A DNA stretch of 64,000 nucleotides from Agromyces mangrovi (GTDB lineage: Bacteria; Actinomycetota; Actinomycetes; Actinomycetales; Microbacteriaceae). Of the stretch, positions 1-10,894 are shown piece after piece (within the stretch, counting starts at the first letter, position 1; each line of letters opens with the position of its first letter). The stretch covers positions 124,001-188,000 of the forward strand of contig NZ_AP027737.1 in NCBI RefSeq assembly GCF_030296695.1. Direction: 5' to 3'. Both the position numbers and the translations under genes were made by a program. Under the pieces are notes generated by a model that saw nothing but the letters and a program-made list of their open reading frames with translations, did no database searches and had not been told where the DNA came from.

Positions 1-131
1 GCGCCGAAGCCGTAGTACGCGAGCGCGACCGGGATGAGCGTGGTGCCCTCGATCGTGACGGGGTCGCCGTAGACGGTCTTGATGCCGGCGTCGCCGGCTG
101 CCTTCGAGAGTTCGAGCGCGAGATCAGCCAT
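1..131 (-). CDS. GerW/YtfJ-like protein, partial (C-terminus beyond left edge)
   Basis: Only the first 43 or so residues are in the window; the frame is open through base 1. The visible part has an N-terminal helix followed by a segment reading GDPVTIEG, then LIPVALAYYGFGAG-like residues. This resembles the start of the GerW (sporulation protein YtfJ) family, which is also widespread in actinobacteria that do not sporulate and has no defined role there. The ATG at 131 has no Shine-Dalgarno but has TAGCGT seven bases upstream, so I read it as a leaderless start. The family call rests on a short stretch and could be wrong. Confidence 0.5.
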   Translation of the reverse strand, partial: MADLALELSKAAGDAGIKTVYGDPVTIEGTTLIPVALAYYGFG

Positions 132-138
132 GGCGGCC

Positions 139-144
139 ACGCTA
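139..144 (-). promoter_or_regulatory. -10 element, leaderless promoter of the GerW-like gene
   Basis: TAGCGT on the minus strand ends seven bases before the ATG at 131. No ribosome binding site lies between, so the transcript would begin at or next to the start codon. I see no clear -35. Confidence 0.4.
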
Positions 145-205
145 CTCCGCCGCTGCCGGGTCGGGCTAGGGTGCAGGGGCGATCGGATGCCGCCGAAGCG
201 GCCGT

Positions 206-1468
206 TCAGCCGAGAAACGGGTCGACCTGCCCGCGCTGCGGCTCCACGCGGTCGTGCTCGCCTCGGCGCACGAGCGCCGCCGGGCGCACCGCTCCTCGGC
301 CGAACCGCTCGGTGAGCCGGTCGACCGTGCGCTCCGCCTGCCGCCAGTCCTCGTCCGGGTCCCACAGGCTCGCCGCGGCGCCCGACGGGCGCAGCTGCTC
401 GGCGCGGACGCCGACCAGCCGCACGCGATCGCCGTCGAGGTCGAGCCCGTCGAGCGCGAGGCACACCTCGTCGTAGATGCGCTTCGCGACATCCGTCGGC
501 TCCCCCAGCGTGCGCGAGCGCGTCACGGTGCGGAAGTCGGTGTATCGCAGCTTGAGCACGACCGTGCGGCCGAGCAGGCCCGCGCGGCGCAGGCGCACCG
601 CCACGTCCTCCGCCTGGCGCAGCAGCACCCGGCGGATCTCCTCGGGGTCGGTCAGGTCGTGCCGGAACGTCTGCTCGTGGCCGATGCTCTTCTCGACGTG
701 GTGCGTCGACACGTCGCGCGGATCGACGCCGTTCGCGAGCGCGTGGAGCTTGCGGCCGACCGCCGGGCCGACCGCGCGCTCGAGCGCGTCGAGCGGCGTC
801 TGGGCGACGTCGGCGACCGTGCGCAGGCCGAGGCGGCCGAGCGACTCCTCGGTGACCCTGCCGACGCCCCAGAGCGCCGAGACGGGCAGCGGGTGCAGGA
901 ACTCGAGGGTGCGGTCGGCGGGCACGACGAGCAGGCCGTCGGGCTTGGCTCGGCCGGATGCCACCTTCGCGACGAACTTCGTGGCGGCCACGCCGACCGA
1001 GCACGGCAGCCCGAGCTCCTCGCGCACCCGCGTGCGGATCGTCCATGCGATCTCGGCGGGCGAGCCGTGCAGGCGCCGGGCACCGCCGACGTCGAGGAAC
1101 GCCTCGTCGATCGAGAGCTTCTCGACGTACGGGGTGACCTCCTCGAAGATGGCCATGACCTGCTTCGAGATGGCCGCGTACCGGGGCATGTCGACCGGCA
1201 CGATGACGGCGTTCGGGCACTTGCGCAGCGCGAGGGCCATCGACATCGCCGAGTAGACGCCGTACCTGCGCGCCTCGTAGCTGGCCGCCGACACGACGCC
1301 GCGCTGGCCGCCGCCACCCACGATCACCGGCTTGCCGCGCAGCTCCGGTCGGCGCAGCAGCTCGACCGACGCGAAGAACGCGTCCATGTCGACGTGCAGG
1401 ATCGGCGTGCCGGAGTCGTCGACCGGACCGGTCGTGACCTGCCGGCCGCTGCCGTCCTGCCTGCTCAT
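206..1468 (-). CDS. dinB: DNA polymerase IV (Y-family translesion polymerase)
   Basis: A 420-residue Y-family polymerase that copies past damaged template bases with low fidelity. The palm motif HVDMDAFFASVE (Asp27 region) and the second catalytic site SIDEAFLDV (Asp121, Glu122) are intact, as is the GVAATKFVAKVAS segment. Helix-hairpin-helix and little-finger regions follow. The protein ends in QVDPFLG, close to the usual beta-clamp binding pentapeptide. The frame stays open upstream of the chosen start, but that part is low-complexity Pro/Thr/Ala sequence antisense to the neighbouring gene. The ATG at 1468 has TACCCT six bases upstream and no Shine-Dalgarno. I see no obvious LexA box. Confidence 0.93.
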   Translation of the reverse strand: MSRQDGSGRQVTTGPVDDSGTPILHVDMDAFFASVELLRRPELRGKPVIVGGGGQRGVVSAASYEARRYGVYSAMSMALALRKCPNAVIVPVDMPRYAAISKQVMAIFEEVTPYVEKLSIDEAFLDVGGARRLHGSPAEIAWTIRTRVREELGLPCSVGVAATKFVAKVASGRAKPDGLLVVPADRTLEFLHPLPVSALWGVGRVTEESLGRLGLRTVADVAQTPLDALERAVGPAVGRKLHALANGVDPRDVSTHHVEKSIGHEQTFRHDLTDPEEIRRVLLRQAEDVAVRLRRAGLLGRTVVLKLRYTDFRTVTRSRTLGEPTDVAKRIYDEVCLALDGLDLDGDRVRLVGVRAEQLRPSGAAASLWDPDEDWRQAERTVDRLTERFGRGAVRPAALVRRGEHDRVEPQRGQVDPFLG

Positions 1469-1474
1469 GGTGCG

Positions 1475-1480
1475 AGGGTA
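1475..1480 (-). promoter_or_regulatory. -10 element, leaderless promoter of dinB
   Basis: TACCCT on the minus strand lies six bases before the dinB ATG at 1468, with no Shine-Dalgarno between. It supports this start over the longer open frame. Confidence 0.4.
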
Positions 1481-1523
1481 TCGCCGACCGCCGTCGCGAG
1501 GCGCGACGTCGCCCGGCCCGGGA

Positions 1524-2111
1524 TCAGAACCCGAAGTCCCCGCCGAAGTCGCCCCCGAAGTCGCCGAATCCGCCGGCGTCGCCGCCCCAGTCGCCGCCGG
1601 ATGCGTCGGCCGACGCGTCGGTCGCCCCGGCGTCGGTCGCCCCGGCGTCGAACGAGGACGCATCGGGCAGGAACGCGTTGGCGATCGCCGAGCCGATCAC
1701 GAAACCGGCGATGGTGCCGAGCATCGAGCTGCCGAACATGGCGCCGAACGACGGCCCGCCATTCGACCCGCGGTCGGAGAAGGCGCGCTCCATCGAACCC
1801 GGCTCGCGCAGCTCCGAGCGCGTGGCCGCACGGGCGAGGTCGGCGGGCTGGTCGCTCGTCGGTGCATCGCCCGCGGCGGCCTCGTCGCGGAGCCGCTGGT
1901 ACACGAGTCGGCGCTGCTCGGGCGTCAGCTTCGCGAATGCCTCGTTGTGCGCCTCCTCCACGGCCTGGGGCGGCGCGGTGCGCAGGAGGTAGCGGTAGCG
2001 CTCGACCGCGAGCTCATCCTCCGACATGGGCTGTCGCCCCGGCGCGCGCGGCGGGGTGGATGCGGCGTACTGCGGCTCGTCGCGGCCGAGCAGTCGGTCG
2101 AGGAATCCCAT
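1524..2111 (-). CDS. hypothetical protein with Gly/Asp/Phe-rich tail
   Basis: A 195-residue protein I cannot assign to a characterised family. It begins MGFLDRLLGR, has a central helical segment (about 35-75, with LTPEQRR and ERYRYLLRT), a hydrophobic stretch near residues 120-145 that could be one membrane or glycine-zipper helix (SSMLGTIAGFVIGSAIANAF), then a low-complexity tail. The tail holds two GATDA repeats and repeated GGDFGG units. The helical part resembles conserved actinobacterial proteins that lack a function. The frame extends 13 codons further upstream, but MGFLDRLLGR is the natural start. Confidence 0.65.
   Translation of the reverse strand: MGFLDRLLGRDEPQYAASTPPRAPGRQPMSEDELAVERYRYLLRTAPPQAVEEAHNEAFAKLTPEQRRLVYQRLRDEAAAGDAPTSDQPADLARAATRSELREPGSMERAFSDRGSNGGPSFGAMFGSSMLGTIAGFVIGSAIANAFLPDASSFDAGATDAGATDASADASGGDWGGDAGGFGDFGGDFGGDFGF
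1615..1650 (-). repeat. 15-bp tandem repeat inside the hypothetical gene tail
   Basis: Two exact copies of gcgtcggtcgccccg (1615-1629 and 1630-1644) plus six bases of a third encode GATDA repeats in the tail of the hypothetical protein. Confidence 0.8.
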
Positions 2112-2208
2112 GGTCGTCTCGCTTCCGTGCGGGGTCGATGGAAGAGCCACCCTAGGCAGGGCAGCCTTGAGCCGGCTGGGAGTCGCCCCTCAGCCGGCCA
2201 CGAGTGGA

Positions 2209-3726
2209 CTACTCGGCGGCGGCGCGCTCGAGGACGAGCTCGCGCACGCGCGCGGCATCCGCCTGGCCCCGCATGGCCTTCATGACCGCGCCGATGACGG
2301 CACCGGCCGCCTGCACCTTGCCGTCGCGGATCTTCGCGAGCACGTCGGGCTGGGCCGCGAGCGCCTCGTCGATCGCCGCGATGAGCGCACCGTCGTCGGA
2401 GACGACCGCGAGCCCGCGGGCGTCGACGACCTCCTGCGGCGAGCCCTCGCCCGCGATGACGCCCTCGAGCACCTGACGGGCCAGCCGGTCGGTCAGCGTG
2501 CCGGCCTCGACCAGCGCGGCGAGCTCGGCCACCTGTGCGGGGGTCGCGAGGCTCGCGGCGTCGGTGTCGGCCGCGTTGGCGAGGCGGGTCAGCTCGCCCG
2601 TCCACCACTTGCGGGCGGCCGCGGGCGTGGCGCCCGCGGCGATGGTCTCGGCCACCTCGTTCAGCAGGCCGCCGTTCGCGACATCCTGGAACTCGAGGTC
2701 GGTGAAGCCCCACTCCGCCTTCAACCGCCGACGGCGGGCGGCGGGCGGCTCGGGCAGCGCGGCGCGCAGCTCCTCGATCAGCTCGGCCGACGGCACGACC
2801 GGAAGCAGGTCGGGCTCGGGGAAATACCGGTAGTCGTCGGCGTCGGACTTCGGGCGGCCCGGGCTCGTGGTGCCGGTGTCCTCGTGCCAGTGGCGGGTCT
2901 CCTGCGTGATGGAGCCGCCCTTGGCGAGGATCGCCGCCTGGCGCTGGATCTCGTAGCGCACGGCGCGCTCGATCGAGCGGAACGAGTTCACGTTCTTCGT
3001 CTCGGTGCGGATGCCGAGCGCCTCCTGCCCGCGCGGGCGGAGCGAGACGTTGGCGTCGCAGCGGAGGTTGCCGCGCTCCATGCGCGCCTCCGAGATGCCG
3101 AGCGAGAGGGCGATGTCACGGATGGTGGACACGTAGGCCTTCGCCACCTCGGGGGCATCCGCCTCGGCACCGAAGATGGGCCGCGTCACGATCTCGACGA
3201 GCGGCACCCCGGCGCGGTTGTAGTCGACGAGCGAGTACTCGGCGCCCTGGATGCGACCGGTGGCGCCACCGATGTGGGTGAGCTTGCCGGCGTCCTCCTC
3301 CATGTGGGCGCGCTCGATGGGCACGCGGAACACACGGCCGTCGGAGATCTCGACCTCGACCTCGCCGTCGTGCGCGATCGGCTCGTCGTACTGCGAGATC
3401 TGGTAGTCCTTCGCGAGGTCGGGGTAGAAGTAGTTCTTCCGGGCGAAGCGGCTCGACCGGGCGATGTCGCAGCCGAGCGCGAGGCCCAGGCTGATCGACT
3501 TGCGCACCGCGTCGCCGTTCACGACCGGCAGCGACCCGGGCAGGCCCAGGCAGACCGGCGAGACGAGCGTGTTGGGCTCGGCGTCGTGGTACGCGGCGTT
3601 CGCCGGGTTGGGTGCCGGCGAGAACATCTTCGTGACGGTGTTCAGCTCGACGTGCACCTCGAGGCCGATGACCGGCTCGAACAGCTCGAGGGCCTTGTCG
3701 AAGTCCATCAGTTCTGCGCGGGCCAT
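2209..3726 (-). CDS. gatB: aspartyl/glutamyl-tRNA(Asn/Gln) amidotransferase subunit B
   Basis: 505 residues, full length for GatB, which binds the misacylated tRNA and activates Glu- or Asp-tRNA with ATP so that ammonia from GatA converts it to Gln- or Asn-tRNA. The N-terminal cradle is clear ([30 protein letters not shown]), followed by the helical linker and a YqeY-like C-terminal tail ending [14 protein letters not shown]. The start overlaps the gatA stop by one base (TGATG), so the subunits are translationally coupled. It is the third gene of gatCAB. Confidence 0.97.
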   Translation of the reverse strand: MARAELMDFDKALELFEPVIGLEVHVELNTVTKMFSPAPNPANAAYHDAEPNTLVSPVCLGLPGSLPVVNGDAVRKSISLGLALGCDIARSSRFARKNYFYPDLAKDYQISQYDEPIAHDGEVEVEISDGRVFRVPIERAHMEEDAGKLTHIGGATGRIQGAEYSLVDYNRAGVPLVEIVTRPIFGAEADAPEVAKAYVSTIRDIALSLGISEARMERGNLRCDANVSLRPRGQEALGIRTETKNVNSFRSIERAVRYEIQRQAAILAKGGSITQETRHWHEDTGTTSPGRPKSDADDYRYFPEPDLLPVVPSAELIEELRAALPEPPAARRRRLKAEWGFTDLEFQDVANGGLLNEVAETIAAGATPAAARKWWTGELTRLANAADTDAASLATPAQVAELAALVEAGTLTDRLARQVLEGVIAGEGSPQEVVDARGLAVVSDDGALIAAIDEALAAQPDVLAKIRDGKVQAAGAVIGAVMKAMRGQADAARVRELVLERAAAE

Positions 3727-5261
3727 CAGACGGCACCCTCCTCGGCGGCGGTCATCTCATTGGGTGCGAGCGACGGCGCGCGGTCGAGCAGCGGACCGCC
3801 CCACTCCGCCTCGAGCAGGCGCTCGAGGGCACCGCCCACGCCGTACAGGCGTGCGTCCTGACGCGCGGGGGCGAGGAACTGGATGCCCACGGGCAGGCCG
3901 TCCTCGTCGGCGAGGCCCGACGGCAGCGAGATGCCGGGCACTCCTGCGAGGTTCGCCGGGATGGTCGCGACGTCGTTGAGGTACATCGCCAGCGGGTCGT
4001 CGAGCTTCTCGCCGAGCTTGAACGCGGTGGTCGGCGCGGTGGGCGACGCGAGCACGTCGACCGACGCGAACGCCTGGTCGAAGTCGCGCTGCACGAGCGT
4101 GCGCACCTTCTGGGCGCTGCCGTAGTAGGCGTCGTAGTAGCCGGCCGATAGCGCGTAGGTGCCGAGGATGATGCGGCGCTTGACCTCGGGGCCGAAGCCG
4201 GCCTCGCGGGTCGCGGCCATGACCTCCTCGACGGTGCCGCCGCCGGGCGGCGTGACCCGCAGGCCGAAGCGCACGGAGTCGAACTTCGCGAGGTTGCTGG
4301 AGGCCTCGGCGGGGAGGATCAGGTAGTACGCGGCGATCGCGTACTCGAAGTGCGGGGTGTTCACCTCGACGATCTCGGCGCCGTTGCGCTCGAGCAGTGC
4401 GAGCGCCTCGTGGAAGCGCGCGAGCACGCCGGGCTGGAAGCCCTTGCCGTCGAGCTCGCGGATGACGCCGACCTTCAGGCCCTGCACGTCGGCGTTGCGC
4501 ACCGCGTCGGCCATCGACGGCCACGGGTCGGGGATCGACGTGGAGTCGTGCGGGTCGTACCCGCCGATCACGTCGTGCAGCAGCGCGGCGTCGAGCACCG
4601 TGCGCGTGACCGGGCCGACCTGGTCGAGCGAGGAGGCCAGCGCGATCGAGCCGTAGCGGCTCACGCCGCCGTAGGTGGGCTTCACGCCGACCGTGCCGGT
4701 CACGTGCGCGGGCTGGCGGATGGAGCCGCCGGTGTCGGAGCCCAGGGCGAGCGGCGCCTCGAACGCCGCGACGGCCGCGGCCGAGCCGCCGCCGGAGCCG
4801 CCGGGGATGCGCTCGAGGTCCCACGGGTTGTAGGTGGGCCCGTAGGCCGAGTGCTCGGTCGACGAGCCCATGGCGAACTCGTCCATGTTCGTCTTGCCGA
4901 GCGGCACCATGCCCGCCTCGCGCACGCGTGCCACGGGCGTCGCGTCGTACGGGGGCATCCAGCCCTCGAGGATGCGGGAGCCGGCGGTCGACGGCATGTC
5001 CTTGGTGACGAGCACGTCCTTGATCGCGATGGGCACGCCCGCGAGCGGCCCGAGGGGCTCGCCGGCGGCGCGCGCACGGTCGATGCGCTCGGCGTCGGCC
5101 AGCGCGGCATCCGTCGCCACGTACAGGAACGCGTGCACCGACGAATCGACCGCCTCGATGCGGTCGAGGTGGGCGCGGGTCGCCTCGACGGCGCTCACCT
5201 CGCCCGAGGAGAGGGCGTCGGCGAGGGCGGATGCCCCGAGCCGGGTCAGGTCCCGGCTCAC
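3726..5261 (-). CDS. gatA: aspartyl/glutamyl-tRNA amidotransferase subunit A
   Basis: 511 residues, the glutaminase subunit of GatCAB. It is an amidase-signature enzyme with the Lys-Ser-Ser triad visible: Lys81 in [10 protein letters not shown], Ser156 in [12 protein letters not shown] and Ser180 in [12 protein letters not shown]. It releases ammonia from glutamine for GatB. It starts with GTG inside a four-base overlap (GTGA) with the gatC stop and ends in a one-base overlap with gatB, a tightly coupled operon. Confidence 0.97.
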   Translation of the reverse strand: MSRDLTRLGASALADALSSGEVSAVEATRAHLDRIEAVDSSVHAFLYVATDAALADAERIDRARAAGEPLGPLAGVPIAIKDVLVTKDMPSTAGSRILEGWMPPYDATPVARVREAGMVPLGKTNMDEFAMGSSTEHSAYGPTYNPWDLERIPGGSGGGSAAAVAAFEAPLALGSDTGGSIRQPAHVTGTVGVKPTYGGVSRYGSIALASSLDQVGPVTRTVLDAALLHDVIGGYDPHDSTSIPDPWPSMADAVRNADVQGLKVGVIRELDGKGFQPGVLARFHEALALLERNGAEIVEVNTPHFEYAIAAYYLILPAEASSNLAKFDSVRFGLRVTPPGGGTVEEVMAATREAGFGPEVKRRIILGTYALSAGYYDAYYGSAQKVRTLVQRDFDQAFASVDVLASPTAPTTAFKLGEKLDDPLAMYLNDVATIPANLAGVPGISLPSGLADEDGLPVGIQFLAPARQDARLYGVGGALERLLEAEWGGPLLDRAPSLAPNEMTAAEEGAV

Positions 5262-5557
5262 TGCTCCTCCCCCAGGATCGCCGAGACCTTGAACCGCGAG
5301 CCGTCGTGCTCGGGCGCGCCCGCCACGGCCTCGGCCGGGGTCAGCGTCGCGCCGACGACGTCGTCGCGGAAGACGTTCTGCATCGGGATGGGGTGGCTGG
5401 TCGCCGGCACGTCGGGCGTCGCCACCTCGCTCACCTGCTCGACCGCGTGCATGATCTGGCCGAGCTCCTTCGTGAGGCTCGTCACCTCGTCGTCGGTGAG
5501 CGCGATGCGGGCGAGGTTCGCGAGGTGCGCGACCTGCTCCGCCGTGATGTCGGACAT
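5258..5557 (-). CDS. gatC: aspartyl/glutamyl-tRNA amidotransferase subunit C
   Basis: 99 residues, normal for GatC, the small belt subunit that wraps and stabilises GatA-GatB. The N-terminus [21 protein letters not shown] and the motif NVFRDDVVG (the usual N-x-x-R-x-D segment) are characteristic. The ATG at 5557 is preceded by GGAGCAG as ribosome binding site. The frame runs further upstream, but that stretch is antisense to ligA. It is the first gene of the gat operon; a TAGAAT -10-like hexamer lies at 5595-5600. Confidence 0.95.
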   Translation of the reverse strand: MSDITAEQVAHLANLARIALTDDEVTSLTKELGQIMHAVEQVSEVATPDVPATSHPIPMQNVFRDDVVGATLTPAEAVAGAPEHDGSRFKVSAILGEEQ

Positions 5558-5594
5558 ACTGCTCCGTCGTGTCGGGGAGGGGGATGCGTCAGCG

Positions 5595-5600
5595 ATTCTA
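5595..5600 (-). promoter_or_regulatory. candidate -10 element of the gatCAB operon
   Basis: TAGAAT on the minus strand lies in the short gap between ligA and gatC and would give a leader of about 30 bases with a Shine-Dalgarno. No convincing -35. Confidence 0.35.
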
Positions 5601-5612
5601 TCGGGGCGCGGA

Positions 5613-8012
<2,400 letters not shown>

Positions 8013-8095
8013 GGGAAGGCGGCCGACACCGCGACCCCGCGCGTGCGGCCGCCGCGAGCCGACGCGAGCCGGCGTCGCGGTCGGATCGGCAGCGC

Positions 8096-9268
8096 CTACA
8101 CGCCGACCGGCACGGCGCTCACCGTGCGGTCGATGGTGCACTGGCCGAGCACGCGCGTGCCGACGTAGACGACCGCGGTCTGTCCGGGCGCGACGCCGTC
8201 GAGCGGCGAGTCGGGCGTGATCACGAGCTCGATGACGGATGCCGCTGAGTCGGCCGATGCCGTCGCGTCCGACGCGTCGTCCGAGGCATCCGTCGCCCGC
8301 AGCGCGACCCGGGCGATGGCCGGCACCGGGTCGGCGTGCGCACGGATCTGCACCTCGCAGGTGAACGTCTCGGTCGGGTCGGCGGGCGGTTGGCCCGCCC
8401 AGGTGAAGCGGGAGCCGGCGATCTCGGCGATCGCGAGCGCCTCGCGGGGGCCGACGACGACCGTGCGCTCCTTGGGGCGCACGTCGAGCACGAAGCGCGG
8501 CTTGCCGTCGGGCGCGGGCGTGCCGAGGCGGAGGCCCCGGCGCTGCCCCACGGTGAACGCGTGCGCGCCGTCGTGGCTGCCGACCACGGCGCCGGTGCGG
8601 TCGACGATGTCGCCGGGCGCCGTGCCGACCCGCTCGGCGAGCCACGCGCTGGTGTCGCCGTCGGGGATGAAGCAGATGTCGTACGAGTCGGGCTTCTGCG
8701 CCACCGCGAGACCGCGGCGGGCGGCCTCGGCGCGTACGAGGTCCTTCGAGGGGGTGTCGCCGAGCGGGAACATCGCGTGCGCGAGCTGGTCGGCCGTCAG
8801 CACGCCGAGCACGTAGGACTGGTCCTTCGCCTCGGCGCTCGCGCGGTGGAGCTCGCGGTGCCCCGCGGCATCCGTCTCGATGGTGGCGTAGTGGCCCGTG
8901 CAGACCGCGTCGAAGCCGAGCGCCAGCGCCTTCTCGAGCAGCGCGGCGAACTTGATGCGCTCGTTGCAGCGCATGCACGGGTTCGGCGTGCGGCCGGCGG
9001 CGTACTCGGCGATGAAGTCGTCGACGACGTCGTCCTTGAAGCGCTCGGAGAAGTCCCAGACGTAGAACGGGATGCCGAGGAGGTCGGCCGCGCGGCGGGC
9101 GTCCATCGAGTCCTCGATGGTGCAGCAGCCGCGGCTGCCGGTGCGCAGGGTTCCGGGCATGCGGCTCAGCGCGAGGTGCACGCCCACCACCTCGTGGCCG
9201 GCCTCCACCGCGCGCGCCGCAGCGACGGCGCTGTCGACGCCGCCCGACATCGCCGCGAGAACCTTCAT
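8096..9268 (-). CDS. mnmA: tRNA-specific 2-thiouridylase
   Basis: 390 residues. MnmA thiolates wobble uridine 34 of Lys, Glu and Gln tRNAs using persulfide sulfur. The N-terminal PP-loop SGGVDS binds ATP; the catalytic cysteines are seen in TPNPCMRCN and in [11 protein letters not shown]. The frame is open further upstream, but the natural start [13 protein letters not shown] is at 9268, with TACACT seven bases before it. The cysteine desulfurase gene 0.3 kb upstream is the likely sulfur source, with a small membrane coiled-coil gene between. Confidence 0.96.
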   Translation of the reverse strand: MKVLAAMSGGVDSAVAAARAVEAGHEVVGVHLALSRMPGTLRTGSRGCCTIEDSMDARRAADLLGIPFYVWDFSERFKDDVVDDFIAEYAAGRTPNPCMRCNERIKFAALLEKALALGFDAVCTGHYATIETDAAGHRELHRASAEAKDQSYVLGVLTADQLAHAMFPLGDTPSKDLVRAEAARRGLAVAQKPDSYDICFIPDGDTSAWLAERVGTAPGDIVDRTGAVVGSHDGAHAFTVGQRRGLRLGTPAPDGKPRFVLDVRPKERTVVVGPREALAIAEIAGSRFTWAGQPPADPTETFTCEVQIRAHADPVPAIARVALRATDASDDASDATASADSAASVIELVITPDSPLDGVAPGQTAVVYVGTRVLGQCTIDRTVSAVPVGV

Positions 9269-9275
9269 GCGCCCC

Positions 9276-9281
9276 AGTGTA
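9276..9281 (-). promoter_or_regulatory. -10 element, leaderless promoter of mnmA
   Basis: TACACT on the minus strand is seven bases before the mnmA ATG at 9268 and no Shine-Dalgarno lies between. It decides the start against the longer open frame. Confidence 0.45.
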
Positions 9282-9326
9282 CGAGCGGCCCCTGAACGGC
9301 CGCCCGACGAGCGCCCGGCGCGCGCG

Positions 9327-9521
9327 TCAGGCGCGGGGTCGGCCGGCCTCGAGCGACTCGACCCGGCGCTGCAGCGCCTCGACGTCGGCGGCGAGCTGTC
9401 GCTGGCGCTCGTCCGCCTCACGACCCGAGGCGCGGTTCTTGGAGACGATGCCGATGCTCGCGTAGGTGAAGACCGCGATGATCGCCACGATCGCGATCCA
9501 GGCGAACCAGGGGATGTCCAT
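9327..9521 (-). CDS. small membrane-anchored coiled-coil protein
   Basis: 64 residues, not a family I can name. Residues 5-26 ([20 protein letters not shown]) form one membrane helix; residues 35-60 ([20 protein letters not shown]) form a heptad-type coiled coil facing the cytoplasm. The ATG at 9521 has GGGAG seven bases upstream, a good ribosome binding site, so this is a translated gene although it is short. It lies between the cysteine desulfurase and mnmA on the same strand. Confidence 0.7.
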   Translation of the reverse strand: MDIPWFAWIAIVAIIAVFTYASIGIVSKNRASGREADERQRQLAADVEALQRRVESLEAGRPRA

Positions 9522-9589
9522 GATGGTGCTCCCTTCGTGGGGTTCCTCCCGCCGAACGTAGTGCGCCCGCCGAAGCGCACGCAACCAGG

Positions 9590-10828
9590 TCAGCGGTCGA
9601 AGGAGGTGGCGCGCGCGGCGAGGCCGGCGCGGGCGGCCGCCTCGTGGGCGGCGGGCAGCGCGGCGAGGAACGCGTCGACGTCGGCGTCGGTCGTGGTGCG
9701 GCCGAGCGTGACGCGCAGCGCCCCGCGCGAGTCGGCCTCGCTGCGCCCCACCGCCCGCAGCACGTGCGAGGGCTCGGCGACGCCCGCCTGGCAGGCCGAT
9801 CCGGTCGAGACGGCGACGCCCGCCATGTCGAGCAGGAACAGCAGCGAGTCGCCCTCGCAGCCAGGGAAGGCGAAGTGCGCGTTGCCGGGCAGCCGGTCGA
9901 CCGGGTCGCCGCTCGGCACCGCGTCGGGCACGGCCTCGCGCACGCCCGCCACGAGGCGGTCGCGCAGCGCCGACACGCGAGCGGCTTCGGCGTCGAGGGA
10001 GTCGGCGGCGATGGATGCCGCTGCGGCGAACGACACCGCGGCCGCCACGTCCTGCGTGCCCGAGCGGATGCGCCGCTGCTGTCCGCCGCCGTGCAGCAGC
10101 GGCTCGACCCGCGCCGACCGCGCCAGCACGAGCGCGCCCGCCCCCACCGGACCGCCGATCTTGTGCGCCGACACGCTCAGCGCGACGAGTCCCGCCTCGC
10201 TCGACCCGCTCGCCGCACGCGTCGCCGCGAACCGCACCGGCACGTGCCCGTAGGCGGCGATCGCGTCGACGTGCAGCGGCACCCCGGCGCCCGCGGCGAG
10301 CGCCGCGACCTCGGCCACCGGCTGGAGCGTGCCGACCTCGTTGTTGGCCCACAGCATCGTGGCGAGGGCGATCGTCTCGGGCGAGCGCGCGAGCGCGCGG
10401 GCGAACGCATCGACGTCGACCCGGCCGAGCGCGTCGAGCGGGATCTCCTCGACCACGGCGCCCTCGTGCGCCTCGAGCCACTCGACCGTGTCGATCGTGG
10501 CGTGGTGCTCCCCCGCCGGCATCAGCACGCGCGGGCGCGCAGGGCCGGGGCCGACCGGCTCAGGGGCATCCGACTGCCTGGCCCACCACAGGCCCTTGAT
10601 CGCGAGGTTCACGGCCTCGGTGCCGCCGCCCGTGAGCACGACCTCGATGGGGTCGCAGTCGAGCGTCGCGGCGATGGTCTCGCGCGCACCCTCGAGCAGG
10701 CGCTTCGCCTCCTGCCCGGCGGCGTGGATGGACGAGGGGTTGCCCACGCGCCCGAGCGCGTCGGTCAGCGCGGCGATCGCCTCGGGCAGCATCGGGGTCG
10801 TCGCGGCATGGTCGAGGTAGACGGTCAT
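9590..10828 (-). CDS. cysteine desulfurase, NifS/IscS family
   Basis: 412 residues. A PLP enzyme that removes sulfur from cysteine as an enzyme-bound persulfide for tRNA thiolation or Fe-S assembly. The N-terminus YLDHAATTP, His109 (GEHHAT), Asp188 (VDAI), the PLP lysine Lys223 (SAHKIGGPVGAGAL) and the catalytic Cys346 (STGSACQAG) are all in place. The ATG at 10828 follows GGGAGGTG, a strong ribosome binding site. The frame extends far upstream as antisense to glgX; that part is not coding. No IscU or SufU gene is nearby, and mnmA follows on the same strand, which favours a role in tRNA thiolation. Confidence 0.94.
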   Translation of the reverse strand: MTVYLDHAATTPMLPEAIAALTDALGRVGNPSSIHAAGQEAKRLLEGARETIAATLDCDPIEVVLTGGGTEAVNLAIKGLWWARQSDAPEPVGPGPARPRVLMPAGEHHATIDTVEWLEAHEGAVVEEIPLDALGRVDVDAFARALARSPETIALATMLWANNEVGTLQPVAEVAALAAGAGVPLHVDAIAAYGHVPVRFAATRAASGSSEAGLVALSVSAHKIGGPVGAGALVLARSARVEPLLHGGGQQRRIRSGTQDVAAAVSFAAAASIAADSLDAEAARVSALRDRLVAGVREAVPDAVPSGDPVDRLPGNAHFAFPGCEGDSLLFLLDMAGVAVSTGSACQAGVAEPSHVLRAVGRSEADSRGALRVTLGRTTTDADVDAFLAALPAAHEAAARAGLAARATSFDR

Positions 10829-10881
10829 GACGCCCACCTCCCCTGCGGCTCGGGTGCGCCGGGGCACCCGGTCTCGCGAAC

Positions 10882-10887
10882 TACTGT
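10882..10887 (+). promoter_or_regulatory. -10 element, leaderless promoter of glgX
   Basis: TACTGT ends seven bases before the glgX ATG at 10895, with no Shine-Dalgarno between. It sits in the 66-base gap between the divergent desulfurase and glgX genes. Confidence 0.4.
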
Positions 10888-10894
10888 AGATCGC

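Noticed and set aside
206..1663. Longer dinB starting at 1663
   Set aside because: The extra 65 residues are low-complexity and overlap the tail of the upstream gene; the -10 element and family alignment fit 1468.
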